A DNA stretch of 64,000 nt from Glandiceps talaboti (GCF_964340395.1 NC_135559.1:8496259-8560258); one strand, 5' to 3'. Shown: positions 33,126-45,003, counted from the stretch's first letter. Numbers and translations are program-made. The notes: a model not told the origin generated them from the sequence alone.

Positions 33126-36100
33126 GTAAGTAGGCGTTATTTTCATTGCTGTGATTTTAAGTGCAGGTCTACTTGTGAGGTGGGAATTTAGGGTGCGTAC
33201 TGTCAGGTGTATTAGGGTAGAGGTGGGAAGGCCATTCCGTGTCACGCTCATCAGTCAGTCGAGTGCCACTGCGGAACTCCCAAAGGATGACGTAGTTATG
33301 CTATAGGTGTTCCCAGAAACGTCTCCCCAACATCCTGAAGTTGCTGAACCTCCTCGTTGCGAAATTTTCGGGGTGATGACAGTTTCGATTTTGAAGGTTT
33401 AAAAATATGTTTATTTAGAAAGAAGGCGTTACCCTCTAAGGACGTGTAGCTCTTACGATAGATATACATGACAGATGGTAAGGGTATCCCTATATCTAGG
33501 CCTCTCTCTGAATTCTCGACGTAGACCGGTCACCACCTAATTTTTTGACAAGGGGCTAGCTCAACTCTCCGTCACAAAATACGCATTTTTTTCGATGTCA
33601 ACTGGCTTTTTTTTCTTCAAAAAGTAACGTCTGTCTGCATCGACTTGTTCGACATATGACATTTCTCACTGTAACCTACATTCCCTACGTCTGTGGATGG
33701 CCTAATATACCAAAAACATATTTAGCGACGAGAAATTTAGAAATGTACGACTCATAGACCGATAACGAAAAGAAAGAATACCTCGTTTAAACTGTTGCCA
33801 ACATGGCTGCCGTATTTTCTCGTTTTTTACATCGCTTTTTTTCTATTTTCAATGGTCGATGGATAGCCTGCCTATATGTATTGTCATGCTGAATGAAACC
33901 CTTTCATATTATTACCTATAGTCAATTTGGAGTGGCAATCTGCTGCAAAAAACGTCATTTTCCTGTCAAAAAATGCTTCCATTTTGGACCCATTTAGGAT
34001 ATTTTGAAGGATCAATGTCATCGCACACGACTAATACAAATATTACAAAAAATCGCATCCGCTATCGATCAGATTTTAGACAAGAGACCAGTTAAAAACA
34101 TGAACACGCTATTGATATGCAAATGAATTAGTGACGTCATCTCTTATGTCGATCGACATTGAGTTCTTTTATTTCCTTGATGTATCAAGACTTTGTTCAA
34201 CGGCCACTAGATGGCGATATGACCATGATTTCATAAGAGTTAGAAAAAAAAACATTACTAGAAAAATACATCATTAAAGGGATACAATAGATACATCTTC
34301 TTGGGGCCTCTATTTTTTGAAAAAACTACTTGTATCATTCTCCATGGTGAGAAATATTTTTTTTTTTTGGATTCTGACATAATTCTCGTTCATTTTTTTA
34401 AAAAAAAACGTCTAAATAACTATGACTTTTTTCAGCCCAAAACAATTACGTCATCATGCCACATTTTAATTACCATTGCACTTCTAACTGAATCAGTCAG
34501 ACGAAGTAGCATATGTTTATCCATGCTACTAACTTGATGACGTATGTTTTTTTTGTGTTCAAAACAATTACATCATCATGGATCCTTATACTCAGTGATC
34601 ATTGAGAGTAATACTTAGTTGCTTAAAGTCACCAAACATGATTTTAGAAAATTTTAGAAAATTTTTGGAAAATAAGATAAACAAAGAAAAACTAAAAGTT
34701 GCAGAATTTGTCATCCACTTATGTTTAAATTCAAAAATAAATGAAATAGTGACTCTTATTAATCACTTTTATTATTAATAAAAATGTACTTATTAAACCA
34801 TATTTAATCATAACTAGTAACCGGCGATCTTATTAATTAAAATAATGATTCCATGATATAATATTTGGGCATACCTAGGAATTGTTATCGGCATTAGGAT
34901 CGGAGAGTAACGAAATTATTATCACTGAGCAAAAATATTTTGAGAAGATGATTTTATTTTCTCTTTGATGGAAATTAAATGATAAATGTTATGTTTTCTT
35001 GTAGAACATATTTGGAAAGGGGTAGGAGAACTCGATGGGACGAGGGGTTTAGACCCCTTTAATATGATATAATTACATAAATTATATTAGATTTTTTTTC
35101 AAAAATTGGCAATTCTGTTAAGATAACAATTTAAAAACAATGAGAAACAGATATCTCTACATATTTGGTGGCGAATGTGAACTTCCACGGCGTTTAACAC
35201 CCGAGAAGTTAGTATATCTGAGAAGTTCAGAGAGAATTTACGTAGATATTTTTGGCGGGAAAATTCTTGATAAAACCATGGACAGGTCCCTTCCACTGTC
35301 TATGCAACGACTGGGGCACTACTTTAACACTGTCAGGAGGAGTCGTTGTGTCATTAAACCGTAGCAGGTCTTTATCATGTAGAGGTGTTCGTTGTCAAAG
35401 GTTAAGACTGTCAACTGCACTTTGTGAAATGGCGATGGAATCGTAACTTTTTTATTAGTGTATTGATTCAGCTTCTTTTTCCAATGAAACATTATCAGGT
35501 GAATGGGAACCAAAGTTTCGAACCTGTCGGCTTTTGTCGTGGAGTGAAAAAGTTCAGTATCGATTCCACAAGCACCGATAGAAGACGGACATGACCCAAT
35601 TTGATATATAGTCACAGTGTGTGCTTCCAGCCAGTCAAAAAGACACACTGGTTGTTAATTCAAGGCACGATTCTAACCTAAGTTCACTTCACCGGAGGAA
35701 TGTGACAGTAACTCATTGCCCGAGGTCGTTGCATACCCTGATTGTACCACCCAGAAAGTTGTTTACATAGTACAGTGAGACGATGACTTTTAGAGAATAT
35801 AGGTCGGTAGAGGGCGTGCTTCAACGGACTAAAACACCTGTTGATTTACGCGACACACGACTCGGAAGTAAATCAAAGAATCAGCGCCAAAGTACTTAGT
35901 GGAGTTTGGAATTTAAACGATGCATGTTCCAAGTTTTGTCGTAAATTTGAAACGATGGTGATTTTTTATTTAATGGAGCATGTTTTTTCGTCGTTCAAAA
36001 TGACGGCTTAGTGATTTGTCGCCGTTGCTGCTCTCCTCAAGGATTACTCGGTTGAATTAACTGTAAGCTTAAACAAGCTTTTAAGACAAAACTTAACCCC

Positions 36101-36480
36101 AAAATAAAAAAATAAACCAACCAAAAAACAGCAACAACAAACAAACAAACAAACAAACCAGTACACAAACCAGTATCAAAACAAAACTGAACCAAAAAAC
36201 GCGAACGATGGTTGGGTTGATGACAAGTATTTTTGTTGTCCTCAATTCGTGTACTTCATATGTCACTCAGAAGCTGTAGGCATTGAACGCATGCGTACAG
36301 AACTACAAATAATACCATAACCACATGTTTGTCATTTAGAGTCGTGTAAAAAATATATTGACAAACGAATGTACTATATGTACAACGAAAATTAATAGCT
36401 TTGAAAAATGGAAAATGGGGTGAAGGGCAGCTTAGGAGATTATTATGGATGATGAGAACAGTGTATGGAGATATCCGTAC
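33126..36480. other. possible intron 1, no exon recognised
   Basis: About 3.3 kb of AT-rich sequence. It includes a perfect 14 bp palindrome ATGTCGATCGACAT (34146-34159), two copies of CAAAACAATTAC(G/A)TCATCATG about 120 bp apart (34438 and 34559), a GGCGGGAAA at 35254-35262, and (AAAC)n near 36135-36158. ORFs at 35140-35364 and 35319-35648 are unsupported. Confidence 0.45.
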
Positions 36481-37175
36481 TTTGACTGGAGTCTATAGCA
36501 AAATTGATACATTGTGATACATTGTAATACACTGTGACACAAAATACAGTGAGACACAATATATATTTTCGTTTGACTGGCGTCTGTAACAAAAATTGAT
36601 ACATTGTGATACACTGTTACACAAAATACAGTGAGACAATATGTTTTCGTTTGATGGAGTCTATAACAAAAATTGATACATTGTGATACATTGTAATACA
36701 CTGTGACACAAAATACAGTGAGACACAATATATATTTTCGTTTGACTGGAGTCTGTAACAAAAATTGATACATTGTGATACACTTACACAAAATACAGTG
36801 AGACAATATGTTTTCGTTTGATGGAGTCTATAACAAAAATTGATAAATTGTGATACATTGTAATACACTGTGACACAAAATACAGTGAGACACAATATAT
36901 ATTTTCGTTTGACTGGCGTCTGTATCAAAAATTGATACATTGTGATACACTTACACAAAATACAGTGAGACAATATGTTTTCGTTTGATGGAGTCTATAA
37001 CAAAAATTGATAAATTGTGATACATTGTAATACACTGTGACACAAAATACAGTGAGACACAATATATGTTTTCGTTTGACTGGAGTCTGTAACAAAAATT
37101 GATACATTGTGATACACTGTAATACACTATGACACAAAATACAGTGAGACACAATATGTGTTTTCGTTTGCGGAT
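36481..37175. repeat. alternating 91/76 bp higher-order array
   Basis: TTTGACTGG/TTTGATGG unit starts lie at 36481, 36572, 36650, 36741, 36817, 36908, 36984, 37075 and a truncated 37167. Spacings are 91, 78, 91, 76, 91, 76, 91 and 92. Long units carry an extra ATTGTAATACACTGTGACA-type stretch, short ones lack it and read GATGGAGTCTATAAC. The amplified unit is therefore a ~167 bp dimer. Minus-strand ORFs of up to 124 codons here are repeat translations. Confidence 0.93.
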
Positions 37176-37182
37176 TTACAAC

Positions 37183-37678
37183 CAATTTCACCTAACCATA
37201 CCGATACCTTGTATATAAATTTTATGTTCATTGGTAAATAAAGACAAAACTTAAGTATTACATAATGCCAAACAAAAAAAAATATGTAGTTCCAAAACAA
37301 AACACTTTTATGTATTCGAGAAAAAAATATAATCGCGAAAATTGTGAAGTCTCATGAGAAATAGTGGATGCATAAACTGACATCAACTTTAAAAGACAAT
37401 GTAAAACTGTTCTCCCAATCTGTAATGGCTGTACATCTGATGAGAAGAAACCAATAACACAGAGACCATATGGAAAACAAGGGAAAACCTGAACTAGACA
37501 CTCATATATGAAAAAAAAGTATGAAAAATATATAATAAAAAATATACCTACCTCATCTATTCTAAAATAGATCGTAATCGGAACCACACAATTTTTTTGT
37601 TAGGTCTTATCTAACAACATTGTAAAAACCAAAACTACACTTGTCATACAATTTTTTCGGTGAGGTTAGGTGAAATTG
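37183..37678. mobile_element. outer TIR element enclosing a MITE
   Basis: CAATTTCACCTAACC at 37183-37197 is an exact reverse complement of 37664-37678, and the match continues inward to ACCGA and TCGGT. A Harbinger-like MITE copy (37263-37605) sits inside, so this looks like nested insertion. The left end starts eight bases after the 91/76 bp array, so the array may belong to the same locus. Confidence 0.6.
37263..37605. mobile_element. Harbinger-like MITE, diverged second copy
   Basis: Co-linear with 20565-20933. Shared strings include TGGATGC, AACTGACATCAACTT, CTGTTCTCCCAATCTGTAAT, GGCTGTACATCTGAT, GAACTAGACACTCA and CACACAATTTTTTT. The terminal GGCC is degraded on both sides. Confidence 0.8.
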
Positions 37679-37887
37679 AGTATAAAACTCAACACACTTT
37701 AGGAATATTTTGGTTAAAGTCACGTCTGTATCTATAATACACCGTTATACCAGTTGTCATTTCCTTTTTGGTGGTCGGTCGATGTTCATTGTAGCGGTCA
37801 GTAACTTTACTCAACTCTTTAACGATGGTGATATGTAATTTTTACAACGACGTAATATCTACACCAAGTTTTACTAAGTTTATTCGT

Positions 37888-38087
37888 TGAGTGAGTGATT
37901 GATTGAGTGAGTGAGTGAGTGAGTGAGTGAGTGAGTGAGTGAGTGAGTGAGTGAGTGAGTGAGTGAGTGAGTGAGTGGGTGATGAGTGGGTGGGTGGGTG
38001 AGGAGTGAGTGAATAAGTGAGTGAGTGAATGAGTGAGTGGGTGGGTGGGTGAGTGAGTGAGTGAGTGAGTGAGTGAGTGAGTGATTA

Positions 38088-38156
<69 letters not shown>
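37888..38156. repeat. (GAGT)n, (GGGT) and (GATT)n array
   Basis: GAGT units run from 37888 to about 38083 with GGGT patches near 37976-38001 and 38039-38051, then (GATT)n at 38090-38156. Confidence 0.98.
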
Positions 38157-38920
38157 CTGTCTGACTAACTTGCTGATTGATTGATCTTCTCATATGAACC
38201 TAATATAACAAACCTCAGAAATAGTCACCGTTTTTTTACTTTCTGAAGATGACTGAACATAATATTAATATCTTTAATTCTCAATCAATGACAATGTTTT
38301 CACATATGCATATTTCCTTAAGTTAGTGACGTCATATTGCTTACAATGATGGCTACTCGTTGGAGAATAGAGGCAATGGTTAAATTTCATTAAAAAATTA
38401 TTATGACGATTCCTGTCAATGTGTCACAATAGCCAGATATTTCTGTGAGGGCGTTCTGACACTTGTTTCACTTTCGTTTGGTGTTTCGGCGGGATCTATC
38501 AGTTTAGGAGGAATATTATACAATTTCAATTCGTTTTGCGAAGAATGTTTTGTTCACTCACATCATAACCAAGAAAGTGACTATTAATGATTTGAAATGG
38601 GTTTGCTCAGAAATATCAAAAAAAAATGAATCAACAGAAGACAGTGCTAGTTGATTAGTCAGGACGGTTGAAATGTTACCGACCAGTTACGTGTAAATAG
38701 CCTCGTATCTAGTCGTTCTGGGATTTTGATTATCGTTTCCCGCCACAAATTTCCACACGACTATAGACTAGGCTGTAATGAAGTTGAATAATCGCAGTAG
38801 ATTCTGAAAAATGTTCTATAATAACAAATAATTTGATTTCACACGACCCCCCCCCCTTCCCTTTATATAGTGCAAAACAAATAATTTGACTAAGAATTCA
38901 AATTTTGTGAACTTGATTGT
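38157..38920. other. no gene seen
   Basis: Contains a TTTCCCGCC at 38736-38744 and a C run near 38846-38856. Confidence 0.5.
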
Positions 38921-39235
38921 TGTATCTCATCTTTATTTTGGTTTTGATAAAATGGCGTCAATATGATATTTAGATGGTTTGTCCGCTATTAAGACTCATG
39001 AAGTATCGTCAAAACCCGTTGTATCTCATCGTTATTTAGATTTTGATAAAATGGCGTCAATATGAGATTTAGATGGTTTGTCCGCTATTAAGACTCGTGA
39101 CGTATTGTCATAACCCGATGTATCCTCTCATTTAACACTTTTATTTTGATTTTGAAAAAATAGCGTCAAAATGCACTTCTTTCCCTATACATGTCTTGAT
39201 ATAGTCTTTCACGAAAAAACGTATTGTCAAAATAA
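38921..39235 (+). repeat. 99 bp tandem repeat, about three units
   Basis: Units start with TGTATCTCAT-like sequence at 38921, 39020 and 39119, an exact 99 bp period. The first two are about 93% identical by eye (shared TTAGATGGTTTGTCCGC block); the third is strongly diverged. Confidence 0.9.
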
Positions 39236-40091
39236 CTCTGGCACGTTTTATATTTAGTTAATAATACCGTTGAGGGCGTAATTCATACTCCTTGTAAACG
39301 TGACTCGTCCGTCCGACCACAGATGGCGGGATTGGCAATATAGCATACATAACATTGCTATCACAACAGATTCAATTTCTTATCTATAATCTTAAGATGG
39401 TATGATATTCATGAATATAATCTTTGTGTAGTAAATGAATTTAGGAAAATATCGAGATTAGAATGACTAAGTATATATAACAAGGAACCGTGTATTAATA
39501 GTGTTGCATATATTTTGTTATGACTTATGTTATGCTATGTACTATGGTGTCATCTTTTGTAGCTCTTGAATTCCGTTGTGTGGTCTTGTTTTGTTTTCAA
39601 TATCGGATTACACGCGTCATTGACTGTGTTTGAGCGATGCTGCCTGGTTTGATTTCCAGTATCTCAGTTTACACGTGTCGTTTACTGTGTTTGAGCGATG
39701 CTGAGAGTCCTTATATTATCTTCAAAATCTTAATAATAATGGAGTTACAATTGTTTCAATTATCTTTACATTAAAACACTCAGATGGTCGGATGAGATAA
39801 CAATGCCTTTGACCTTGAAACTAGGAAGTAATGACAGTCATTTATTTCCATACAACTCTATATACGACTTGATTTGTAGGATGAAACATCTGCCGTAGTA
39901 AAAAAAAAATATTACAAGCCGGACATTGAACTTGGTGCAATAATCTTATTTGCAAAATTGAGACAGAGTCACCTGCGACATGATTCAAACTAGATTATCT
40001 TGCCCGGCTGTCTTTGAAAGAAGGCTTTCGTTCTTGATTCTGACGCAGAGTGACACTGATAGATCTTGATTGATTGATTGCTTAATTGGTT
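39236..40091. other. no gene seen; 61 bp duplication
   Basis: GACTGTGTTTGAGCGATGCTG recurs 61 bp downstream with one change (about 39622 and 39683), forming a two-copy tandem duplication at about 39600-39705. Confidence 0.55.
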
Positions 40092-40092
40092 A

Positions 40093-40126
<34 letters not shown>
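40092..40126. repeat. (GATT)n microsatellite
   Basis: About nine units on the plus strand. Confidence 0.95.
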
Positions 40127-40337
40127 GTGTCTAATGACAACGGAAACAAAGTCACGTGATAACAGCATGGAAAGGGAAAAGGGAAGATCACCCATGGAAT
40201 TTGCCTTGAATCCATAGGTAAAAATTGAAACTAAGGTTTGCATATCTGAACACTGTGTAAAGGAAAACGCGGTACGCTGTACCTTAGACGTGTCATACAT
40301 TTTCGAATCTTTCTGCGATGACAATGTATTAAACCTA

Positions 40338-40369
<32 letters not shown>

Positions 40370-40465
40370 ACATCAACATCAACATCAACAACAACAACAA
40401 CAACAAGAACAACAACAACAACAACAACCACCACCACCACCACGACGACAACGACGATGACGACA
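40338..40465. repeat. (CAT)n to (CAA)n to (CCA)n to (CGA) gradient
   Basis: A trinucleotide array whose unit changes by one base at a time: CAT, CATCAA, CAA, CCA, then CGA/CAA. Resulting polar-repeat ORFs are not genes. Confidence 0.96.
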
Positions 40466-40569
40466 CTAACAATAACAACATTTTGTCGGTAAATTTTTGA
40501 GAGTAATTGATGTGTTATGCTCAATACATGTATATATATATATATATACAGAGACGATTTCAAAGTGAT

Positions 40570-40926
40570 ACTTTAAAAGTGGTCAGAATGATGAGAATTT
40601 GGCATTTATTTTGGATTTTTAATATATAAAATAAATTTATCATGGCTTCCTACTTGAAAATTCAATGTTTTCACATTGAAATAACATTGGCCAGGGTCTG
40701 TGTTTGTAACTCAACACTACAAAACGCTAAAATATGTGTTAAAAAGTTTGTTATTGTACGTACACTTATAACAAACATTTTACAATTTATTGAGTTACAA
40801 ATAAGTATTTGGCGCATGTTGTTTCAAATAAGATGTTTTCAAGCAGGAAGCCATGATAAAATTGTTTTTAGAAATTAGAAATCGAAAATAAATACTCATT
40901 CTTCATTCATATGGGCACTTTAAACA
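40570..40926. mobile_element. foldback MITE, ~355 bp
   Basis: The left arm (about 40570-40705) and right arm (about 40790-40926) are imperfect inverses. TTATCATGGCTTCCTACTTG (40637) matches the complement of the segment ending GGAAGCCATGATAA near 40857 at all but one position. Outside it GCATTTATTTTGGATTT matches the complement of AAATCGAAAATAAATAC; inside it TTTGTAACTCAA matches TTGAGTTACAAAT. The 78-codon ORF at 40642-40878 spans the loop and is unlikely to be real. Confidence 0.85.
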
Positions 40927-41597
40927 GATTGTTACTTCGGGAGCATAATTGATTTTCCAAAAAAAAGGTCAACATTTCCTCGCATGAAGAAGAAGAGTGT
41001 TTGATGTATTCTGGGCAGGAAAGCTTGGTTATCAGAAAGTGTAGCGACTCAGAACGGAAATTGTCTCACTGTCATGAATAATAGAATCTATTTTGACTCA
41101 TCGTTTCCAGTTTGTAAGTCAGACAGTCACAACCTGACAAGTCTCGGAAGCAGATGCAACTTTTCTCTGAGGCGGTTTATGGATATTTCATGATGGGTTT
41201 CTCAGTTTTAATTGGTTTACGTTAGAGAGACGCAGACTACTACTAGAATGCGGTACTTGTTTTCGTCTTTTTTCGTGTTTTCAAATTTTGCGTATAAAAA
41301 TGTGTCTTCTAATTTAATTAGTCGACTTTTTTTGTACCACAAATACTTTATAGTGAAAGGGTGCACGTGACTGCCACATCACGTGATTGCCACATTACGT
41401 AATTCGACCTATTATTATACGAGACTCAATTTTCAAATAAAAGTCTAGCGATTATTTTTTTTTCAACATGTTTACACCAAAATGTTGACATTTTGTATAC
41501 ATACCATTTTTCTGAAAGTTCGATGGTCTAGAATGAAGTGTAGATGTGTCAGTAAAGTTTATGTAAGGCAAATACTTTCAAAGTTCGTTCATTTATA
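40927..41597. other. no gene seen; E-box triplet
   Basis: CACGTG at 41364 and 41380 and TACGTA at 41396 form a 16 bp periodic set. Confidence 0.5.
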
Positions 41598-41832
41598 ATG
41601 GCAGGAAAATTTGTAGTTTGTCAAATTTGAAATTATTATGGCGGGAAAATTTGGAATATTTGGTAGTTTGCTCAGTTATTATGGCACGAGAGTCTGGTAG
41701 TTTGTTCAATTACTATGGCGGGAAATATTTGGCAGTTTAACCAATCATTATGGTGGATAATATTTGGTAATTTATTCCATTTTCATAGCGTGAAATATTT
41801 GGTAGTTTGTTCAATTATTATGGCGGGAAGTT
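41598..41832 (+). repeat. 35 bp minisatellite containing GGCGGGAAA
   Basis: ATGGCGGGAAATATTTGG-like unit starts lie at 41598, 41638, 41681, 41715, 41750, 41785 and 41820 (last four spacings exactly 35). Each unit continues TAGTTTGTTCAATTATT. Two units keep an exact GGCGGGAAA; others vary (GGCAGGAAA, GGCACGAGA, GGTGGATAA, AGCGTGAAA, GGCGGGAAG). Confidence 0.9.
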
Positions 41833-42389
41833 TCATTCTGCACTGCATCCTGAACAGTGTCCTGATAATTTTTTGCCACATTTAGAAAACAACAACACAT
41901 TCTTTTTGTAATATACCAAAAAAAATTTGTATTAACTTGACCTTGATTTTGACCTTGGATTTAATAATAAATGTAATAATGAAAGTGTTCCATTAGTAGA
42001 ATTTCCTGTTTAAAAAATTTATAATTTAATAACACATGTTCGATTTCTGATAACTCATTTAAGGTCTTGTAGAATGATGACCGCGCCAATAGGGTGCTAC
42101 CGTTGTTATCGCTTAATAACATTATGTGTATTATGCATTTAATAAATACTTGTCACTATAATGTTTCATTTATTGACACTGACGCGCACGTTTCGTTGTC
42201 TGATATACGATACCTACACCTACATATTGTTGTTTTAGCCAACCCTTGGAAAAATATAAATAACGTGAGTTTGGTCAAATTATTGCTGCTTTAATTTATT
42301 TCAGCTGTAAAACACCGACACGATGGCTGATATACAAACACTGAGAAATACATGCAGACACAATCACAGTGGAGCAAAGTAGAGCGTAA
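41833..42389. other. no gene seen
   Basis: Unique AT-rich sequence; the 66-codon ORF at 42094-42294 is unsupported. Confidence 0.5.
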
Positions 42390-42822
42390 CACATACATAC
42401 ATACATACATACATACATACATACATACATACATACATACATACATACATACATACATACATACATGTACATACATACATACATACATACATACATACAT
42501 ACATACATACATACATACATACATACACACACATACATACACACATACATACATACATACATACATACATACATACATACACACACACATACTTACATAC
42601 ATACATACATACATACATACACACCTACCTACCTACATACATACATACATACATAAACACACATACACACATACACACATACATACATACATACATAAAT
42701 ACATAAATACATACATACATACATACATACATACATACATACATACATACATACAGACAGACAGACAGATAACGCCATCCACCCCCACCCCCACACACAG
42801 GGACACCGACACAGACACAAAC

Positions 42823-42888
<66 letters not shown>
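42390..42888. repeat. (ATAC)n then (ACAG)n compound array, ~500 bp
   Basis: ACAT units with occasional ACAC, ACTT, CTAC and AAAC variants reach about 42754. ACAG begins at 42753-42768, is interrupted by a C-rich bridge, and resumes at about 42821-42888. ORFs of up to 196 codons on both strands are repeat translations. Confidence 0.98.
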
Positions 42889-42889
<1 letters not shown>

Positions 42890-43735
42890 CACCGAAGATT
42901 ATAAATAGAATTTGCTGTATTTTTTTGTGTGTTTTCGACTAAAGGACAATCACCTGTTTTCTATCAGTCGGGCTGCTAAGATATGAAATATAGCCCAGAA
43001 CAGCCAATTTATTTTATAGCGCGATATTTGTAATCTTGACACCTATATAGTCTCCTCAAATAACATACGTGTGAATAATCGCGGCTAACAGTAACTATGT
43101 TTTTTTTGTCACTTGAATATTCGGTCACCGACCCCCCTCCCCCACGGCAATTTCGATCTTTCCTCTAACAGGTAAAAAAAAGTAGCGATCAAAGCGATCA
43201 AATTTCCGTTGTAAATCAAAGCAAATGATAATTAATACGTATGCATGGGGAATAAACCAAAATCTGAATTTCAAGACTCGATCAGAAATTTGAGAATAAC
43301 ATAATTCATATATTTTTTTTGCAAGTTATGCATAAAGAAAACGGCGCCGTGTTTAATCTGGTGCCCGTTATGAATAATTTACAAGAAATAGATTGGAATA
43401 CTGATTGAAATATCACATAGTGTTTCTCTAATAATAATTTACCACTTTTGAATATAAGTATTAATTGATAATTACGGTCACCTAGTCATTGCCATTCTTG
43501 ACCTACTTCAAAACAGTATATATCCGGAAAAAGGCCACACTAACGATTCTGGATAATACTTTTGCAATATGATTCCCCCTGGAGGACATCTAAATAGTGA
43601 CATTTCAAAAGCTAAACGACGCTAAATATGCTTGTAAGAAGGAATGAACTGGAAGAGTACTAATGGAAGAATTTGTCTTTCCTATCCTTTCCCGCCAATA
43701 AACATTGCTGCAAAATTTCTTGTTTTTCTCTAACC
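42889..43735. other. no gene seen
   Basis: Contains a TTTCCCGCC at 43688-43696. Confidence 0.5.
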
Positions 43736-43955
43736 GTTTATCACATTTTAAGTTTATTTTAGACTGGACTTTTAAGAAATAAACTTTTTCACGTACTGTA
43801 CTCAAAATTTTGGTTTCAAGCTGATAAAATTTCACTAAAATTGGAAAAAATTACTCTCTGTAACGTTTTGTTACATTTCAGCTTAATTTTAGACTGGAAT
43901 CTTAAAAATTATACCCGTACAAATATTGTGCTCAAAATTTTGGTGTAAAGCTTAC
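43736..43955 (+). repeat. ~133 bp tandem duplication
   Basis: TTTATCACATTTTAAGTTTATT...TTTAGACTGG at 43736 recurs diverged at 43869, followed in both by a CTCAAAATTTTGGT(T/G)T block (about 43801 and 43931). Confidence 0.75.
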
Positions 43956-44679
43956 AACAGCTTACAAAAAAGGACATTTGTTTATACGCTGATAGTTCCG
44001 ATGATTTCTCTGTTGCATGAAATGGCCCGTTTAGCGCCACCAAGCATTTGCAAATGGCCAGGTTGTGAAAGCCCGAGGATACGTCACAGTAGGCAATGCT
44101 GTACACAAATGAGTCAAAGGAAAATGGGGCACATTCTGTAACTTTATGGTTTTTAGCGATTAATTTTGTTTTATATTGAAATATTCGTATGTCATTCTAA
44201 CTATGAAACACATTGAATTATGTCTTACAACTGGTAGAGTTCGCAGTAGGTAGTCGGATAGTAGTATTAAAAATCATGCCGCCATGACATACGACATAAT
44301 TTATGGGTAACTAATAAATTATAAATGTGTCATGTGATATCTCTATAACTTTTATAGACTAATATGTGTTTTAAAACCAGTTGCAGTGTTTATTATAAAG
44401 TTTATTTTGTACTCTGACGTTAGCTGAAATGTGACCCCAGACATTGCAAACAAATTTTAAAAATGAAACGTTGTGCTGAACCAACATGTAGAATCACATT
44501 TGCACTCGATTTCGTTTGGAAAGAGAAACAGGCGTAAGCCTCTTGCAAAGCATTATCGTGTGCTGAGTCATGTCATATCAAATGCGAATGATTAAAATTG
44601 ATCACAAAATATTGATTAAATATAAAATAAGAGCCGTGTCATCATTAGGGTCAAAGATGGAGTCATTATAGTCATGTCA
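43956..44679. other. no supported gene; one stray array unit
   Basis: 44283-44326 resembles the CATGACGTAATTTAATGG unit of 3.6-4.1 kb. The ORF at 43926-44141 is Cys-containing but matches no family I know. Confidence 0.5.
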
Positions 44680-44968
44680 AATGCGTGGCCGGCTTGTAAT
44701 CTGTAGGTTACAAGTTCGAGCCCCGTCGCCGGCTGAACTTAGTCCTTGGACAAGATTTGAACCACCATTGTTCCCCGGTCAACCCAGTTGTATATAATTG
44801 GGGACCTGGCAGGACAGAGGTTGCAAAGTGAAATATGAATGTTTTAATCCTATGCGCTTACAGAGGTTGCAATGGATTGTATTCTAGTCAGGGAGTTGAG
44901 GAAGTGCTAAGGGGGGGTATCCTGATATAGGTATGTACAAGGGGTAATAATTAAAAGAACACTGTGCG

Positions 44969-45003
<35 letters not shown>
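44680..45003 (+). mobile_element. tRNA-derived SINE with (ATC)n tail
   Basis: The head reads like the 3' half of a tRNA: CGGCTTGTAATCTG is an anticodon arm with TTGTAAT loop (TGT, as in tRNA-Thr), then a T-arm/B-box GGTTACAAGTTCGAGCCCCG and an acceptor-like CGCCGGCTGA. A non-tRNA body follows (CTTGGACAAGATTTGAACC, GGGGACCTGGCAGG) and the element ends in an ATC microsatellite (44971-45003). The A-box half is weak, so the copy is probably old or 5'-truncated. It is not a functional tRNA gene. Confidence 0.75.

Noticed and set aside
36432-37191. Overlapping minus-strand ORFs with Cys-Val-Thr-Val-Tyr repeats
   Set aside because: They are the 91/76 bp array translated; the 76 bp units shift the frame.
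40642-40878. 78-codon ORF
   Set aside because: Spans both arms and loop of a foldback element.
42296-42942. 196-codon plus-strand and roughly 100-codon minus-strand ORFs
   Set aside because: Pure ATAC/ACAG repeat translation with no unique coding sequence.
44686-44740. Functional tRNA-Thr gene
   Set aside because: The A-box half and D-arm do not form, and a SINE-type body and ATC tail follow, so it was called a SINE.
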